From: Bog-877 sp050734135
GTDB lineage: Bacteria > Chloroflexota > Dormibacteria > Aeolococcales > Bog-877
NCBI GenBank assembly: GCA_050734135.1
Contig: JBOHUG010000114.1
Span: forward strand, 118,839-182,838
DNA length: 64,000 nt
Reading direction: 5' to 3'
This document shows positions 1-9,166 of this stretch, in pieces; within the stretch, counting starts at the first letter, position 1; each line of letters begins with the position of its first letter. A program made the translations under genes and the position numbers. The notes below the pieces were generated by a model. It was not told the origin of the DNA. It saw only the letters and a list, made by a program, of their open reading frames with translations, and made no database searches.

Positions 1-1
1 C

Positions 2-2227
2 GGCCTGGAGAGCGCTGAGCGCAACCGGGCCGCCACCCAGCGAACCCCCTTCGAAGGGGTGGTGGAGATCTGGCGCTGTCGCAACTGCCGCGGCCTCTGG
101 AGGGCCGACCGAGATCAGCGCTGCCCCTCCTGCGGCAAGGAGTTCAGCGAGGAGGATCGGCGGCGGCCCGAACTGGGGCGGATCGAGTTCACCGTGCCGA
201 AGGCTCACACCATCACCATCGCGGTTGACTCGGCGGTGATGGTCGAACCGGAGGACGAGCCCCACTACCTGGGTCGGGTCACCAAGGTCGATCACCGGCG
301 CCACTTGGTGGAGGTCGCCTGCAAGGCCTATGAAGCCGCCGGCAGCCAGGGCTGGATCACGCCCTCGTTCAACAAGCAGCTTTACGCCTCCAAGCGCAGC
401 ACGCTCGCCTCGATCGCGTCCGGCGACGCCCGCAGCCTTCTGCTGGCCCAGCTGCTCACCGATCCGAGTTCGGTGTACGCGCCTCTGGTGGCGCCCCGCA
501 GCGACTGGCTCACACCGGGCATGCACAGCAATCCGGCCCAGGATCGAGCGATCGGGATCATGGTCGGCCTCGAGCCCGGGCAGGCGGCCCTGATCCAGGG
601 GCCGCCCGGGACTGGCAAAACCACCGTCATCGTGGAGGCGATCAAGCACCGGCTGGCGGAGAGGCCGGCGCAGCGGATCCTGGTCTGCTCCCACAGCAAT
701 CTGGCGGTTGACAACGCCCTGGAGCGGCTGGCCGGCACCGAAGGACTGCGCGCGGTGCGGGTGGCCAAGGCGGAGCGGGTGCACCCCGCCGTGGACGCTT
801 TCCGGGTGGAGGACGAAGATGACGAACGGCTGATCTCAGCCAATGTCTTCTTCGCTACCTGCGCTACGGCCGCAACCTCCTCGATCACCAACGACGAGGC
901 CTACGACATGGTGATTCTGGACGAAGCAAACAAGGCCCGCATCGACGAGGCCCTGCCGTGCCTGCGCCTGGGTGCCGCCGTGGTGCTGGTAGGCGATCAC
1001 AAACAGCTTCCGCCGGTGGAAGACGACGCGATTTACCAGATCGTGGAGGACCACCCCGACCTGGAGGAGATCGTCGACACCAGCCTCTTCCAGCGATGCT
1101 GGGAGAAGGGCGTTCCCGAACAGGCCCGCTGCCTCTTGGTGGAACAGCATCGGATGCATCCCGAGATCTCCTCGTACATCAGCTCCGCCTCCTACGACAA
1201 CCAGCTCGAAAATGCGCCCGAGGTTCTCGAATACCAGTACGTGACCCGGCGCCCCTTCCCGGTGGCGCTGCACATGGTGGACACCGCCGGTCTGCGCGGA
1301 GGTCGAGAACGAAGAGGCGCTGGGGGGGCGCTGCGCAATGACGCCGAGGTGAAGGTCTGCGCCCAGGTGGTCCGCATCCTCGACGAGCGGGCCGACCCCG
1401 AGCTGTCCCTGGCGGTTATCGCCATGTACGCCGATCAGGTGGACCGACTGCGCCAGGCTCTCAGCCGACGGCACTTCCGTCGCCCGGTCCGCATCGACAC
1501 CGTCGACTCTTTCGAAGGCCGGGAGGAGGACATGGTGGTGATCTCTTTGGTGCGCAGCAATGAGCGGGGGAGGATCGGATTCCTGCGTGTGCCCAACCGA
1601 CTGAACGTGGCCATCTCGCGGGCCCGCCGACTTGTAGTCTGTGTTGGGGACGCCGCCACCCTGCGTGCTGGAGAGGAGACCATGTACGGCCGCTTGGTGG
1701 AGGCGGCCCGTTCCTGGGGGGGCTACCTGATGGCCACCGATCTGCTGGGTGGCCGCGCCAGCGCCAGACCGCGGCCGGTGCGCCGGGCGGCCGGGGGGCC
1801 GCCTGCCCTGCCTTCGGAGGGCGACCCCAACACTCCCCGGCGCAACCGCCGCCGGCGCCGGCGCCGGCCGATCGTTCCCGGTCAGACCCCGGTGATCACC
1901 GGTACCCTCCCGACGGCGCCAACTTCGGGGGAGGCGAGGGAAGTGGGGGACCCCAACAACCGGCCCACCCGAAGACGTCGCCGCCGGCATCGGCCGCGAG
2001 GCTCTTGGATCGGGAATCCGGCAGCCGTGGGACCGGACGGCGCTCCTACCCGTCCTCCCGCGACCGCTGCAACTCCGGCGCCCGGTGAGGGTGGTCGGCG
2101 GCGCCGCAATCGACATCGTCGCCGCGGTCCTCGGCCGCTCGGGGACGCCTCAGCCGGCACCCAGCCCGGGCCGAGTGGTGGCCCGCCTCCCCCCTCGGAC
2201 GTCGGCGGCGGCCCGCCGGCCGAATGA
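2..2227 (+). CDS. SF1 (DNA2/NAM7-like) helicase with N-terminal zinc ribbon and arginine-rich tail, 5' partial
   Basis: This is an ATP-dependent superfamily 1 helicase. The frame is already open at the left edge and the residues before the first GTG (59) read as ordinary protein, so the true start lies outside the window. Counting from that GTG: a CxxC...CxxC zinc ribbon (C7, C10, C22, C25); Walker A GPPGTGKTT (181-189); Walker B with DEAN (288-291); VGDHKQLPP (311-319); then QHRMHP, VDSFEGREED and LNVAISRAR, which are helicase motifs of the C-terminal AAA_12 half. The last ~160 residues are Pro/Gly-rich with several runs of 6-8 arginines, probably a disordered nucleic-acid-binding tail. The stop overlaps the ATG of the next gene (ATGA), so the two are translationally coupled. 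The family is clear; whether the substrate is DNA or RNA is not. Confidence 0.85.
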   Translation, partial: GLESAERNRAATQRTPFEGVVEIWRCRNCRGLWRADRDQRCPSCGKEFSEEDRRRPELGRIEFTVPKAHTITIAVDSAVMVEPEDEPHYLGRVTKVDHRRHLVEVACKAYEAAGSQGWITPSFNKQLYASKRSTLASIASGDARSLLLAQLLTDPSSVYAPLVAPRSDWLTPGMHSNPAQDRAIGIMVGLEPGQAALIQGPPGTGKTTVIVEAIKHRLAERPAQRILVCSHSNLAVDNALERLAGTEGLRAVRVAKAERVHPAVDAFRVEDEDDERLISANVFFATCATAATSSITNDEAYDMVILDEANKARIDEALPCLRLGAAVVLVGDHKQLPPVEDDAIYQIVEDHPDLEEIVDTSLFQRCWEKGVPEQARCLLVEQHRMHPEISSYISSASYDNQLENAPEVLEYQYVTRRPFPVALHMVDTAGLRGGRERRGAGGALRNDAEVKVCAQVVRILDERADPELSLAVIAMYADQVDRLRQALSRRHFRRPVRIDTVDSFEGREEDMVVISLVRSNERGRIGFLRVPNRLNVAISRARRLVVCVGDAATLRAGEETMYGRLVEAARSWGGYLMATDLLGGRASARPRPVRRAAGGPPALPSEGDPNTPRRNRRRRRRRPIVPGQTPVITGTLPTAPTSGEAREVGDPNNRPTRRRRRRHRPRGSWIGNPAAVGPDGAPTRPPATAATPAPGEGGRRRRNRHRRRGPRPLGDASAGTQPGPSGGPPPPSDVGGGPPAE

Positions 2228-3102
2228 GGCTACCTCAGCAGCCAAGGCTGTTCGTGGTTGGAGCCGGGCTGATGGGCTCGGGTATCGCGCAGACGACCGC
2301 CCAGAGCGGACTGGACGTCCATCTCTTCGATGCCCAGCCCAGCGCAGCCGTTGCCGGCCGCGAGCAGATCGCAGATCGACTCCGACGGGCGGCTGCTGCG
2401 GGACGCCTCTCGGGAGAGGACGCGGAGCTGGCGCTGCAACGGGTTCACGTTGCCGGCCAACTCGGCGAAGCTCAGGGGGCGGACGTGGTGGTGGAGGCGA
2501 TCACCGAAGCGCTGGAAGCCAAGCTCAGTCTCTGGCGCGAGCTGGACGGGATCTGCGAGCAGAAGACCCTATTCACTAGCAACACCTCCTCCATTCCGAT
2601 CACCAGATTGGCCGCGGCGACCAGCCGCCCCGCCTTGTTCATGGGTATGCACTTCTACAGCCCGGTCGCGGTCATGAAACTGGTTGAGCTGATCCGGGGG
2701 GTGCTCACCTCCGATGAGACCTTCGACGCCATCGAGGCACTCGCGCGCCAGCTGGGCAAGACGCCGGTGAGCTCCGCTGACACCCCGGGATTCATCGGGA
2801 ATCGGATTCTCATTCCCTTCCTCAACGAGGCGATCCTGGCCCTCCAGGAAGGAGTCGGCACCGCCGCCGATATAGATGAAGTGGCCAAGCTGGGCTTCCG
2901 CCATCCGATGGGCCCTCTGGAGCTGGCGGACTTCATCGGTCTCGACGTGATCTTGGGAATCTGCCGGGTCATGTACGAAGGGCTGCATGACAAGCGCTAC
3001 TCGCCCAACCCGCTCCTGGAGCGGTTGGTGGAGGCCGGTCAACTGGGCCGGAAGACAGGCCGCGGATTCCACTCGTACGACGCGCCGCCGCCCCGGGGCT
3101 GA
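2224..3102 (+). CDS. 3-hydroxybutyryl-CoA dehydrogenase
   Basis: NAD-dependent 3-hydroxyacyl-CoA dehydrogenase interconverting 3-hydroxyacyl-CoA and 3-oxoacyl-CoA in fatty-acid or butyrate/PHB metabolism; cytosolic. The N-terminal Rossmann fold shows GAGLMGSGIAQ (residues 13-23). The middle carries GMHFYSPV with the catalytic His and SADTPGFIGNR, and the C-terminal helical domain has HPMGPLELADFIGLD and ends in GRKTGRGF. The 292-residue length is that of the stand-alone single-domain enzyme (PaaH/Hbd type), not of the fused FadB type. It starts with ATG in a 4-nt overlap with the helicase stop, an odd partnership that may only reflect compact packing. Chain-length preference cannot be read from the sequence. 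Confidence 0.92.
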   Translation: MRLPQQPRLFVVGAGLMGSGIAQTTAQSGLDVHLFDAQPSAAVAGREQIADRLRRAAAAGRLSGEDAELALQRVHVAGQLGEAQGADVVVEAITEALEAKLSLWRELDGICEQKTLFTSNTSSIPITRLAAATSRPALFMGMHFYSPVAVMKLVELIRGVLTSDETFDAIEALARQLGKTPVSSADTPGFIGNRILIPFLNEAILALQEGVGTAADIDEVAKLGFRHPMGPLELADFIGLDVILGICRVMYEGLHDKRYSPNPLLERLVEAGQLGRKTGRGFHSYDAPPPRG

Positions 3103-3132
3103 GTGCGACCTAGACACAGACCCAAACCTCGC

Positions 3133-4209
3133 TCAGCCCGACATGAGCTCCGCCAGATACCGGACCGAGATGGGGTAGCGGTACTCGATTCCCGAGTGGC
3201 CGCCGTCGAAGAGGTCGAGTCGAACATTCGCCGCGCCGTACTGACGCATTGTCGCCGCCACCGCACTGGCGCCCACCTCGAGGTGCCATTCGTCTCCCCT
3301 GCCCCCGTCGAGGAAGACGCCGTTGAGGGACCGGGCAGCTTCCGGTCGGCTCGCGATCAGCCGGACCGGGTCCAGATCGAGCCAGCGCTGCCAGGTGTCG
3401 GGTCGGATGATCCCGGTGAGTTCGTCGAAGGGCAATTCCGGGGTTCCATCGGCCCCTGGCGAGTAGCAGGCCGCCATGCACCAGGCCGCCGTGAGCAACA
3501 TGTCCTCAGGTCGAGCCAACGGGGGCCGGGTGGCGAATTCGGCCCAGAAGTTGGCGTACGACCCGTGATAGTGATCGCGCAGCTGTCGCACCACCTCTGG
3601 AAAATCCGGCAGGTAACAGTACTCGAACAGGGCATCTCCGGCCTGGCTGGCCAGCGCCCCGAAGAGATCCGGGCGCAGCAGGGCGCTCACCAGCGCCTCG
3701 TAGCCACCGCTCGACTTCCCGGAGAGCGACCGGTGGTCCCGGTCGGCCAGTGTGCGGAAGTTGGCGTCCACCGACGGAACCACCTCGTTGCAGAGGTAGG
3801 TGTGGTACTGCCCGGTACCCGGTGAATCGAGGAACTGACTTCCCCCGAGGCGGGTCCAGCAGTCGACGAAGACCAGCAGACAAGGTGGAGTCGTGGGATC
3901 GCTGAAGAGCTGGTCGAAGAGCTCGACCGGGGTCCGGCGAAAGCCGCTTCGAGACCTCCACATGTCGAGCTGTCCTGAGAGTCCCTGGAGCAGATACACG
4001 ACCGGCAGCCGGCGCTCGGGCTGCGCCCTATAGGCGGGTGGGAGATAGACCCAGAGCGGGCGGTCGGCAGGATCCCCCAAGGGGTTGTCCTGGAGCAACT
4101 TGCTGTGGAGCACCATCTCGATCAGCTCTCCCTGCAGCGGCCAGGCCCAGGGACCACCCGGTGGGGGAGCAACCTCCAAAAGCCCGGTAAGTCCTTCGGA
4201 GTTCATCAT
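3133..4209 (-). CDS. Putative esterase, esterase-D / trehalose-corynomycolyl-like alpha/beta hydrolase
   Basis: A serine hydrolase of the putative-esterase (Esterase_phd/EstA) class. The nucleophile elbow is GKSSGG, preceded by SLS, and the probable catalytic His sits in DGGHSG near the C-terminus. The N-terminal part has the typical RPLWVYLPPAY strand and PVVYLLQG oxyanion segment. There is no signal peptide, so it is probably cytosolic. The start is chosen at the first ATG after a good Shine-Dalgarno (AAGGAG, 6 nt upstream); a GTG three bases earlier and another ATG three bases later are possible. It lies head-to-tail after pcm but with its own 60-nt gap. It converges with the dehydrogenase gene. 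The substrate is unknown. Confidence 0.75.
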   Translation of the reverse strand: MMNSEGLTGLLEVAPPPGGPWAWPLQGELIEMVLHSKLLQDNPLGDPADRPLWVYLPPAYRAQPERRLPVVYLLQGLSGQLDMWRSRSGFRRTPVELFDQLFSDPTTPPCLLVFVDCWTRLGGSQFLDSPGTGQYHTYLCNEVVPSVDANFRTLADRDHRSLSGKSSGGYEALVSALLRPDLFGALASQAGDALFEYCYLPDFPEVVRQLRDHYHGSYANFWAEFATRPPLARPEDMLLTAAWCMAACYSPGADGTPELPFDELTGIIRPDTWQRWLDLDPVRLIASRPEAARSLNGVFLDGGRGDEWHLEVGASAVAATMRQYGAANVRLDLFDGGHSGIEYRYPISVRYLAELMSG

Positions 4210-4270
4210 CACGTGCTCCTTTTAGATGAGTACTTATCTCGGCTCTCAAGGCGAGTCGAGGGATACGCGG

Positions 4271-4918
4271 TCACGGCGGCGGGTTCGCTGGGTCGGCCCC
4301 GCCAGCGAGAGGTTCGCTGGCGCCGAGCAGCGGCACAAAGCGGCACTCGCCGAGATCCTGCCGAGTCCAGGTCAGCCCCTCACGCTGCAGGCACCAGAGC
4401 CGCTCGGGTGGCGGTTCTAGCAGCGGTGCCACCAGCCGACCGTGGGGCGCGACCTGCTCCAGCAGGGCGGACGGGATGGTGGCGGTGGCCGCCGAAATAA
4501 CCACCGCATCGAAGGGCGCCAGCTCCGGAGCGCCGCGACGGCCGTCGCCGAGCAGGATGCGGACTCCGGAAACTGCGGTCCGGTTGAGATTGCGCCGAGC
4601 CTGGCTCGCCAGCTCGGGCAGGAGCTCGACTGCGACGACCCGGCCGGCTCCGGCGGCCCGCAGTACGGCCGCCAAATACCCGCTTCCAGCGCCTACCTCT
4701 AGCACCGTCGCGCCGGCCCTCAGTTCGAGCGCCTGTACCACCACGGCGACGATCCATGGCTGCGAGCAGGTCTGCCCCAGACCTATGTTCAGAGGTCGAT
4801 TCTCGTAGGCGCGGCCCCGCTCAGCGGTGGGCAGGAATGACTCCCGATGCACCTTGCCCAGCGCCTCCAGAGCGGCTGTCCCAATCCCTCTCTCGCGCAG
4901 GGATTCCAGCAGCTCCAA
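4271..4918 (-). CDS. pcm: Protein-L-isoaspartate O-methyltransferase
   Basis: SAM-dependent repair methyltransferase that methylates isoaspartyl residues in damaged proteins. Class I motif I reads LEVGAGSGYLAAVL, followed by the acidic VAVELLPELA, GDGRRG and PFDAVVISAA, all in PCMT order; GQTCSQPWIVA marks the family-specific N-terminal region. At 215 residues the length is normal. The TTG start gives a slightly short N-terminus. A CTG at 4933, overlapping the stop of the upstream lipoprotein gene as CTGA, would add five family-like residues and is a credible alternative. It is the last gene of the gcv-pyrE run. Confidence 0.88.
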   Translation of the reverse strand: MELLESLRERGIGTAALEALGKVHRESFLPTAERGRAYENRPLNIGLGQTCSQPWIVAVVVQALELRAGATVLEVGAGSGYLAAVLRAAGAGRVVAVELLPELASQARRNLNRTAVSGVRILLGDGRRGAPELAPFDAVVISAATATIPSALLEQVAPHGRLVAPLLEPPPERLWCLQREGLTWTRQDLGECRFVPLLGASEPLAGGADPANPPP

Positions 4919-4929
4919 GCGGCTGGGAT

Positions 4930-5673
4930 TCAGCTCTGGTTCAGGATCTGGATGCAGTGGTCAACGTCCTGGGAGTAGAGGGTGGCGGGGATTCGAGAGG
5001 GGATGGACCCCTGGCCGACCGGTAGATAGAACCCATGTGCGAGCGGCTTGACAAAGTCCGAGTCCACGAAGGCGATTTTGACCGAAATGTTGACCGGGGG
5101 GAAGACGGCCACCATCCACACCTTGGCTCCCGGGTTCACATCCGCGGAGCAGACATCCAGCCGATTGCTGGAGATGACCACGATGGGGCGGATCGGTTGG
5201 TAATAGGACCGCTGGATGGAGGAGTGAACCCCCTTCGGATCAAGCAGGGCGGTCCGCGCGGACTCCAGTACGGTCTGGGTCAGGTCCACCGCCGTCGTGG
5301 AGGCGCCCGGGTTGGTGGCGGTGACGACCACCTCTAGCAGGGGTCCCAGTCCGGCCAGCGATTTGGCGTCCTGGGCTTCCGACCCTGAGAGCAGCGGCAG
5401 GACGTCAGCCAAGCCCACCTGGCGCAGATAGTAGAAGTGGAGGTAGGTGGGATCGGTGTAGAAGCCCCCATCGGGGGAGCTGGTCACCAGGGCGCTGTCG
5501 AGGGGCCGGGCATGGTGGCTGACGGGCAGACCGCTCCCCAGGGCGGCCACGGCCTCGGTCGCGCTGGGGTTGGAGCCACAGCCGGCAAGCAAGACCAGTC
5601 CGGCCAGCATGGCAACGAGCCCAGCCCGGCATCGGCGAGAGGACCTCAGCGGGAAGCGGTGGGGAGGGGACAA
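4930..5673 (-). CDS. Predicted lipoprotein of unknown function
   Basis: The N-terminus has a basic stretch (RSSRRCR), a hydrophobic core and a lipobox LLAGC, so it should be exported and lipid-anchored. The rest (about 220 residues) is soluble with no family I recognise. The TTG start at 5673 is chosen because it lies just past the pyrE stop and includes the basic n-region; the ATG at 5610 would leave a signal peptide without positive charge. The open frame extends further upstream, but only by overlapping pyrE. It sits between pyrE and pcm on the same strand, with short gaps on both sides (10 and 11 nt). Confidence 0.6.
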   Translation of the reverse strand: MSPPHRFPLRSSRRCRAGLVAMLAGLVLLAGCGSNPSATEAVAALGSGLPVSHHARPLDSALVTSSPDGGFYTDPTYLHFYYLRQVGLADVLPLLSGSEAQDAKSLAGLGPLLEVVVTATNPGASTTAVDLTQTVLESARTALLDPKGVHSSIQRSYYQPIRPIVVISSNRLDVCSADVNPGAKVWMVAVFPPVNISVKIAFVDSDFVKPLAHGFYLPVGQGSIPSRIPATLYSQDVDHCIQILNQS

Positions 5674-5683
5674 GCCGGACGGC

Positions 5684-6271
5684 TCACTCGGGGGGCGGCA
5701 GCGCCTGGCCGTCCGCCGCCAAGAGGTCGCTCCGGAGAAAGATCGAGCGGGTGCGGTAGCCTGCAGCCTGGAGCCGCTCCCGACCACCCTCCTCGCGGTC
5801 CAATAGCGAGTACAGCCCGACGATTGTGGCTCCAGAGCCGGCCACCTTCTCGGCCGCCTGGAGCAGCGACTCGCCTGAGGTCAGGGCGTCGTCAATCAAA
5901 GCCACCTTTTCCCCGGGTTCGGGTGCGGGGCCGGCGCACCAGCCGCCCGCGCCGTGCTCCTTGATCTCCTTGCGGACGATGAAGGCGGAGACTCGAGACC
6001 CCTGGTCGAGAGCGCTGCAGAGAGCAACCGCGGTAACCATGGGATCTGCGCCCAGGGTCGGGCCACCGATCTTGACGACCCCGTCCTCGCGGGCGAAGCG
6101 CAGCATTTGCCGGCCGACCAGTAGCGCCCCTTCAGGATCGAGCGTGACCAGACGCCCATCGAAGTAATAGGGGCTGCGGCGGCCGCTCGAGAGCACGAAG
6201 TCCCCGACCCGAAAGGCTCGGGTAAGCATCAGACGCAGGAGCTGGCGCAGTTCGGACTCTGCCCGGCTCAC
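5684..6271 (-). CDS. pyrE: Orotate phosphoribosyltransferase
   Basis: Transfers the phosphoribosyl group of PRPP to orotate, giving OMP in pyrimidine synthesis. The PRPP-binding signature VALIDDALTSGES is intact, and the N-terminal SSGRRSPYYFD is the usual OPRTase orotate-site segment. The GTG at 6271 is preferred because it overlaps the gcvPB stop as GTGA, the same coupling used elsewhere in this operon; an earlier in-frame start at 6295 would overlap by 28 nt. It encodes about 195 residues, typical of the family. pyrE riding in a glycine-cleavage operon is unusual; both feed one-carbon or nucleotide metabolism, but a functional link is inference. Confidence 0.92.
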   Translation of the reverse strand: MSRAESELRQLLRLMLTRAFRVGDFVLSSGRRSPYYFDGRLVTLDPEGALLVGRQMLRFAREDGVVKIGGPTLGADPMVTAVALCSALDQGSRVSAFIVRKEIKEHGAGGWCAGPAPEPGEKVALIDDALTSGESLLQAAEKVAGSGATIVGLYSLLDREEGGRERLQAAGYRTRSIFLRSDLLAADGQALPPPE

Positions 6272-7764
6272 TCCGGGTCCAGGCCCGGCCGCCACCGCAG
6301 CACCGGTCGGCGCGCCGCGCCGACCTCGTCGACCCGGCCTACCGGGGCCTGGTGCGGGGCGGTGCGAAGGACCTCGGGGTCCTGCCCGCCCTCCTCCATG
6401 ATCGCCTGCACTACGGCCGCCAGCTCGTCGAGGGAGCGCTTGGATTCGGTTTCGGTCGGTTCGAACATCATCGCTTCCGGAACTGTCATGGGGAAGTAAA
6501 CCGTCGGCGGATATACGCCGTAATCGATCATTCGCTTGGCGATGTCCAGGGCTCGCAGCTCGGAGTACGGTGGCCGCGCCCGCTTGGGGGTGGCAACAAA
6601 CTCGTGGAAAGAATCGCCGTCGATGGCGACCGGCAGCCAGGGTTCCAACTGATGCCGCAGGTAGCGGGCGCCGAGCACGGCGTCACGAGCCACCTGGGCG
6701 AGCCCGTCGCCGTAGGCGCGAATGTAGGCGTAAGCCCGCACCAACATCCCAAAATTACCATAAAAAGATCGCACTTTGCCGATGCTGTGGGGACGCTGGT
6801 AATCCCAACCGAGGCGACCTTCCGAGCGGCCGATCCGCGGTACCGGAAGAAAGTCCTCCAGCGCCCCCGAAACACCCACGGGTCCAGCTCCCGGACCGCC
6901 GCCGCCGTGCGGCGTGGAGAAGGTCTTGTGCAGATTTAAGTGCACCACGTCGAAGCCCATGTCACCTGGACGAGCCACGCCCACCAAGGCGTTGAGGTTG
7001 GCTCCGTCGTAATACAGCAGCGCCCCAGCCTGATGCGCCAGCTCCGCCATTTCTTCAATGTTTCGCTCAAAAATCCCCAAGGTGTTGGGATTTGTGAGCA
7101 TGACTGCGGCGGTGTGCGGACCCAGTTTGGCAGCGTAATCCTCAAGGTCAACGGTCCCGTCCTCCGCGCTGCGAACCGTCACGACATTCAACCCACACTG
7201 GGCAGCGCTGGCTGGATTGGTCCCGTGCGCCGTGTCGGGAATGATCACTTCCGTGCGCGCGTGGTCCTCCTGGCGCAGGTGGTATGCCTGAATCATGCGC
7301 AGCCCGGTCCACTCCCCATGGGCCCCGGCAGCAGGCTGCAGCGACACCGCCTGCATGCCGGTGATGTGGCACAACATCTGCTCCAGTTCCCACATCAACT
7401 CCAAGGCTCCCTGGATCGACTCGACTGGCTGGAGCGGGTGAATGTCGGCGAACCCGTCGAGGGCAGCGACCTGCTCGTTGACCGCAGGGTTGTATTTCAT
7501 GGTGCACGACCCCAGCGGGTAGGCACCCTGCTGGAGGTTGTGGTTGCGCCGTCCGAGCCGACCGAAATGACGGGCCAGGTCCGGTTCGTTCACGGCGGGG
7601 ATCCGCGCCGGTCGCCGACGCCGCCAGCCGGCCGGGAGCGCCTCATCGAGTCCTGCCTCATCGACTCCCGAGGCGGGGAGGAGCGGACCCGGGCTGTCCT
7701 GGCTCGCCAGCTCGAAGAGCAGCGGTTCCGGCCCCGCCCATGCCGGTTTCGGAGTCTGGCTCAC
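6268..7764 (-). CDS. gcvPB: Glycine dehydrogenase (decarboxylating) subunit 2
   Basis: The PLP-carrying half of the split P-protein, which decarboxylates glycine and loads the aminomethyl group onto GcvH. The PLP lysine lies in NLHKTFSTPHGGGGPG, and YPLGSCTMKYNP and TAHGTNPASA are conserved substrate and cofactor segments. The GTG start at 7764 overlaps the gcvPA stop (GTGA). The frame is open 108 nt further upstream, but that would run inside gcvPA. At about 498 residues it matches subunit 2 of two-subunit P-proteins. Together with gcvPA, gcvH and gcvT it makes a complete glycine cleavage system except for the shared L-protein (Lpd), which is not in the window. Confidence 0.95.
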   Translation of the reverse strand: MSQTPKPAWAGPEPLLFELASQDSPGPLLPASGVDEAGLDEALPAGWRRRRPARIPAVNEPDLARHFGRLGRRNHNLQQGAYPLGSCTMKYNPAVNEQVAALDGFADIHPLQPVESIQGALELMWELEQMLCHITGMQAVSLQPAAGAHGEWTGLRMIQAYHLRQEDHARTEVIIPDTAHGTNPASAAQCGLNVVTVRSAEDGTVDLEDYAAKLGPHTAAVMLTNPNTLGIFERNIEEMAELAHQAGALLYYDGANLNALVGVARPGDMGFDVVHLNLHKTFSTPHGGGGPGAGPVGVSGALEDFLPVPRIGRSEGRLGWDYQRPHSIGKVRSFYGNFGMLVRAYAYIRAYGDGLAQVARDAVLGARYLRHQLEPWLPVAIDGDSFHEFVATPKRARPPYSELRALDIAKRMIDYGVYPPTVYFPMTVPEAMMFEPTETESKRSLDELAAVVQAIMEEGGQDPEVLRTAPHQAPVGRVDEVGAARRPVLRWRPGLDPE

Positions 7765-9134
7765 AGCCGCGCCTCGACCGGGGTGCTGGCGGACTCGACC
7801 CGACTCAGTCGGGTCACGAGACGGTCGATGGCGGCGGGCGGGGTCATCTCGGTCGTGCAGACCAGCAGGCAACGAGCGAGGTCAGCGTCCACTCTTCCCA
7901 GAGGGAAGCCGGCCAAGATTCCCTCCTCGGACAGCTCGACGGCGAGACGGTCGGCCGCTACGGGAGTCTCCAGAACGAACTCCCAGAGGAAGTCGCGGTC
8001 GGGGAACTTCAGGTTGAATCCCGGTATCTGGCTCAGCCGCCCGGCTAGGTGGTGGGCCCGGCGATAGGAGATGTCGGCCACTCCCCGAAGCCCCGCTTCA
8101 CCCATTTTGGCCAGGTAAGCGGTGGCGGCCAGCGCCATCAGCGCGTGGTTGGTGCAGATGTTGGAGGTCGCGCGTTCCCGCCGGATGTGCTGCTCTCGGG
8201 TCTGGAGGGTCAAGCAGAACGCTCGGGCGCCGCGGGAATCGGTGGTCAACCCCACCAGCCGACCGGGAATCCGGCGGACCAGCTCATCTTGGCAGGCGAG
8301 CAATCCCACCGTCGGCCCCCCCAGCTGCGGCGGAATCCCTAATTGCTGCCCGTCGGCGGCGACCAGGTCGGCTCCCAGCGCCCCCGGGGGGTCGACCACC
8401 GCGGCCGCCACGGGGTCGGCCACAACCAGTGCCAGAGCACCTGCCTGGTGGGCCAGTTCGACCACCTCTCCGACCGGCTCCAGCAGCCCCAGAAAGTTGG
8501 GCTGGGCGACCACGACCACAGCGGGCTCACCATCCGCCAGCGCCTTCGCTAGTGCATCCAGGTCGGTGACTCCACCGCGGCAGGGCAGCCGCACCAGCTC
8601 CGCACCCCGGCCAGAGATGTAGGTCTCGAGGACCGCCAGCACCTCCGGGTGGAGCGTGGCTGCGGCCAACACCCGAGGCCGGCCAGTGTGGAGGGTGGCC
8701 AGCAGCGCACCCTCGGCGGCCGCGGTTGCCACGTCGTACATGGAGGCATTGGCGACATCGAGGTCGAAGAGCTCAGCCACCATTGATTGGAACTCGAAGA
8801 TTGACTGGAGATAGCCCTGGCTGGCCTCCGCCTGGTAGGGCGTGTAGGCGGTGTAGAACTCCGGTCGCCCGATGGTGGCCCGCACGATTGCCGGAATGAA
8901 CCGGGAGTAGACCCCAGCTCCCAAGAAACAGTCCCACTGTGAGAGCGGCTGGTTACGTCCCGCAAGTCGGCGCATCTCCGCGATCAGGTCGAGCTCGGCC
9001 AGCGGCGGAGGAAGTTCCAAGTTGGGGTCGCGGAGCCGCGCTGGGATATCCCGAAACAGCTCGCCGACGGAGTTCAGGCTCAGCGCGGCGAGCATCTCCG
9101 CTCGATCTGAGTCCGAATTTGGAAGATAGGCCAT
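7761..9134 (-). CDS. gcvPA: Glycine dehydrogenase (decarboxylating) subunit 1
   Basis: The N-terminal half of the heteromeric glycine decarboxylase. Recognisable stretches are the starting YLPNSDSDRAEML, FLGAGVYSRFIPA, FYTAYTPYQAE-SQG and QTREQHIRRERATSNICTN, all typical of GcvPA. It lacks the PLP lysine, which is supplied by gcvPB. The 457-residue length is standard. It begins with ATG 32 nt after gcvH and is followed by gcvPB in a 4-nt overlap. Split P-proteins are usual in Firmicutes, Thermotogae and Chloroflexi-like lineages, whereas most Proteobacteria and classical Actinobacteria use one fused chain. Confidence 0.95.
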   Translation of the reverse strand: MAYLPNSDSDRAEMLAALSLNSVGELFRDIPARLRDPNLELPPPLAELDLIAEMRRLAGRNQPLSQWDCFLGAGVYSRFIPAIVRATIGRPEFYTAYTPYQAEASQGYLQSIFEFQSMVAELFDLDVANASMYDVATAAAEGALLATLHTGRPRVLAAATLHPEVLAVLETYISGRGAELVRLPCRGGVTDLDALAKALADGEPAVVVVAQPNFLGLLEPVGEVVELAHQAGALALVVADPVAAAVVDPPGALGADLVAADGQQLGIPPQLGGPTVGLLACQDELVRRIPGRLVGLTTDSRGARAFCLTLQTREQHIRRERATSNICTNHALMALAATAYLAKMGEAGLRGVADISYRRAHHLAGRLSQIPGFNLKFPDRDFLWEFVLETPVAADRLAVELSEEGILAGFPLGRVDADLARCLLVCTTEMTPPAAIDRLVTRLSRVESASTPVEARL

Positions 9135-9166
9135 GGAAAGGCTGGCGCCCCCGCTGAGATGTTCGA

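Noticed and set aside
836..2116. Long open frame on the minus strand within the helicase gene
   Set aside because: Antisense shadow of a clear helicase; GC-rich codon bias keeps opposite frames open, and its translation has no recognisable domain.
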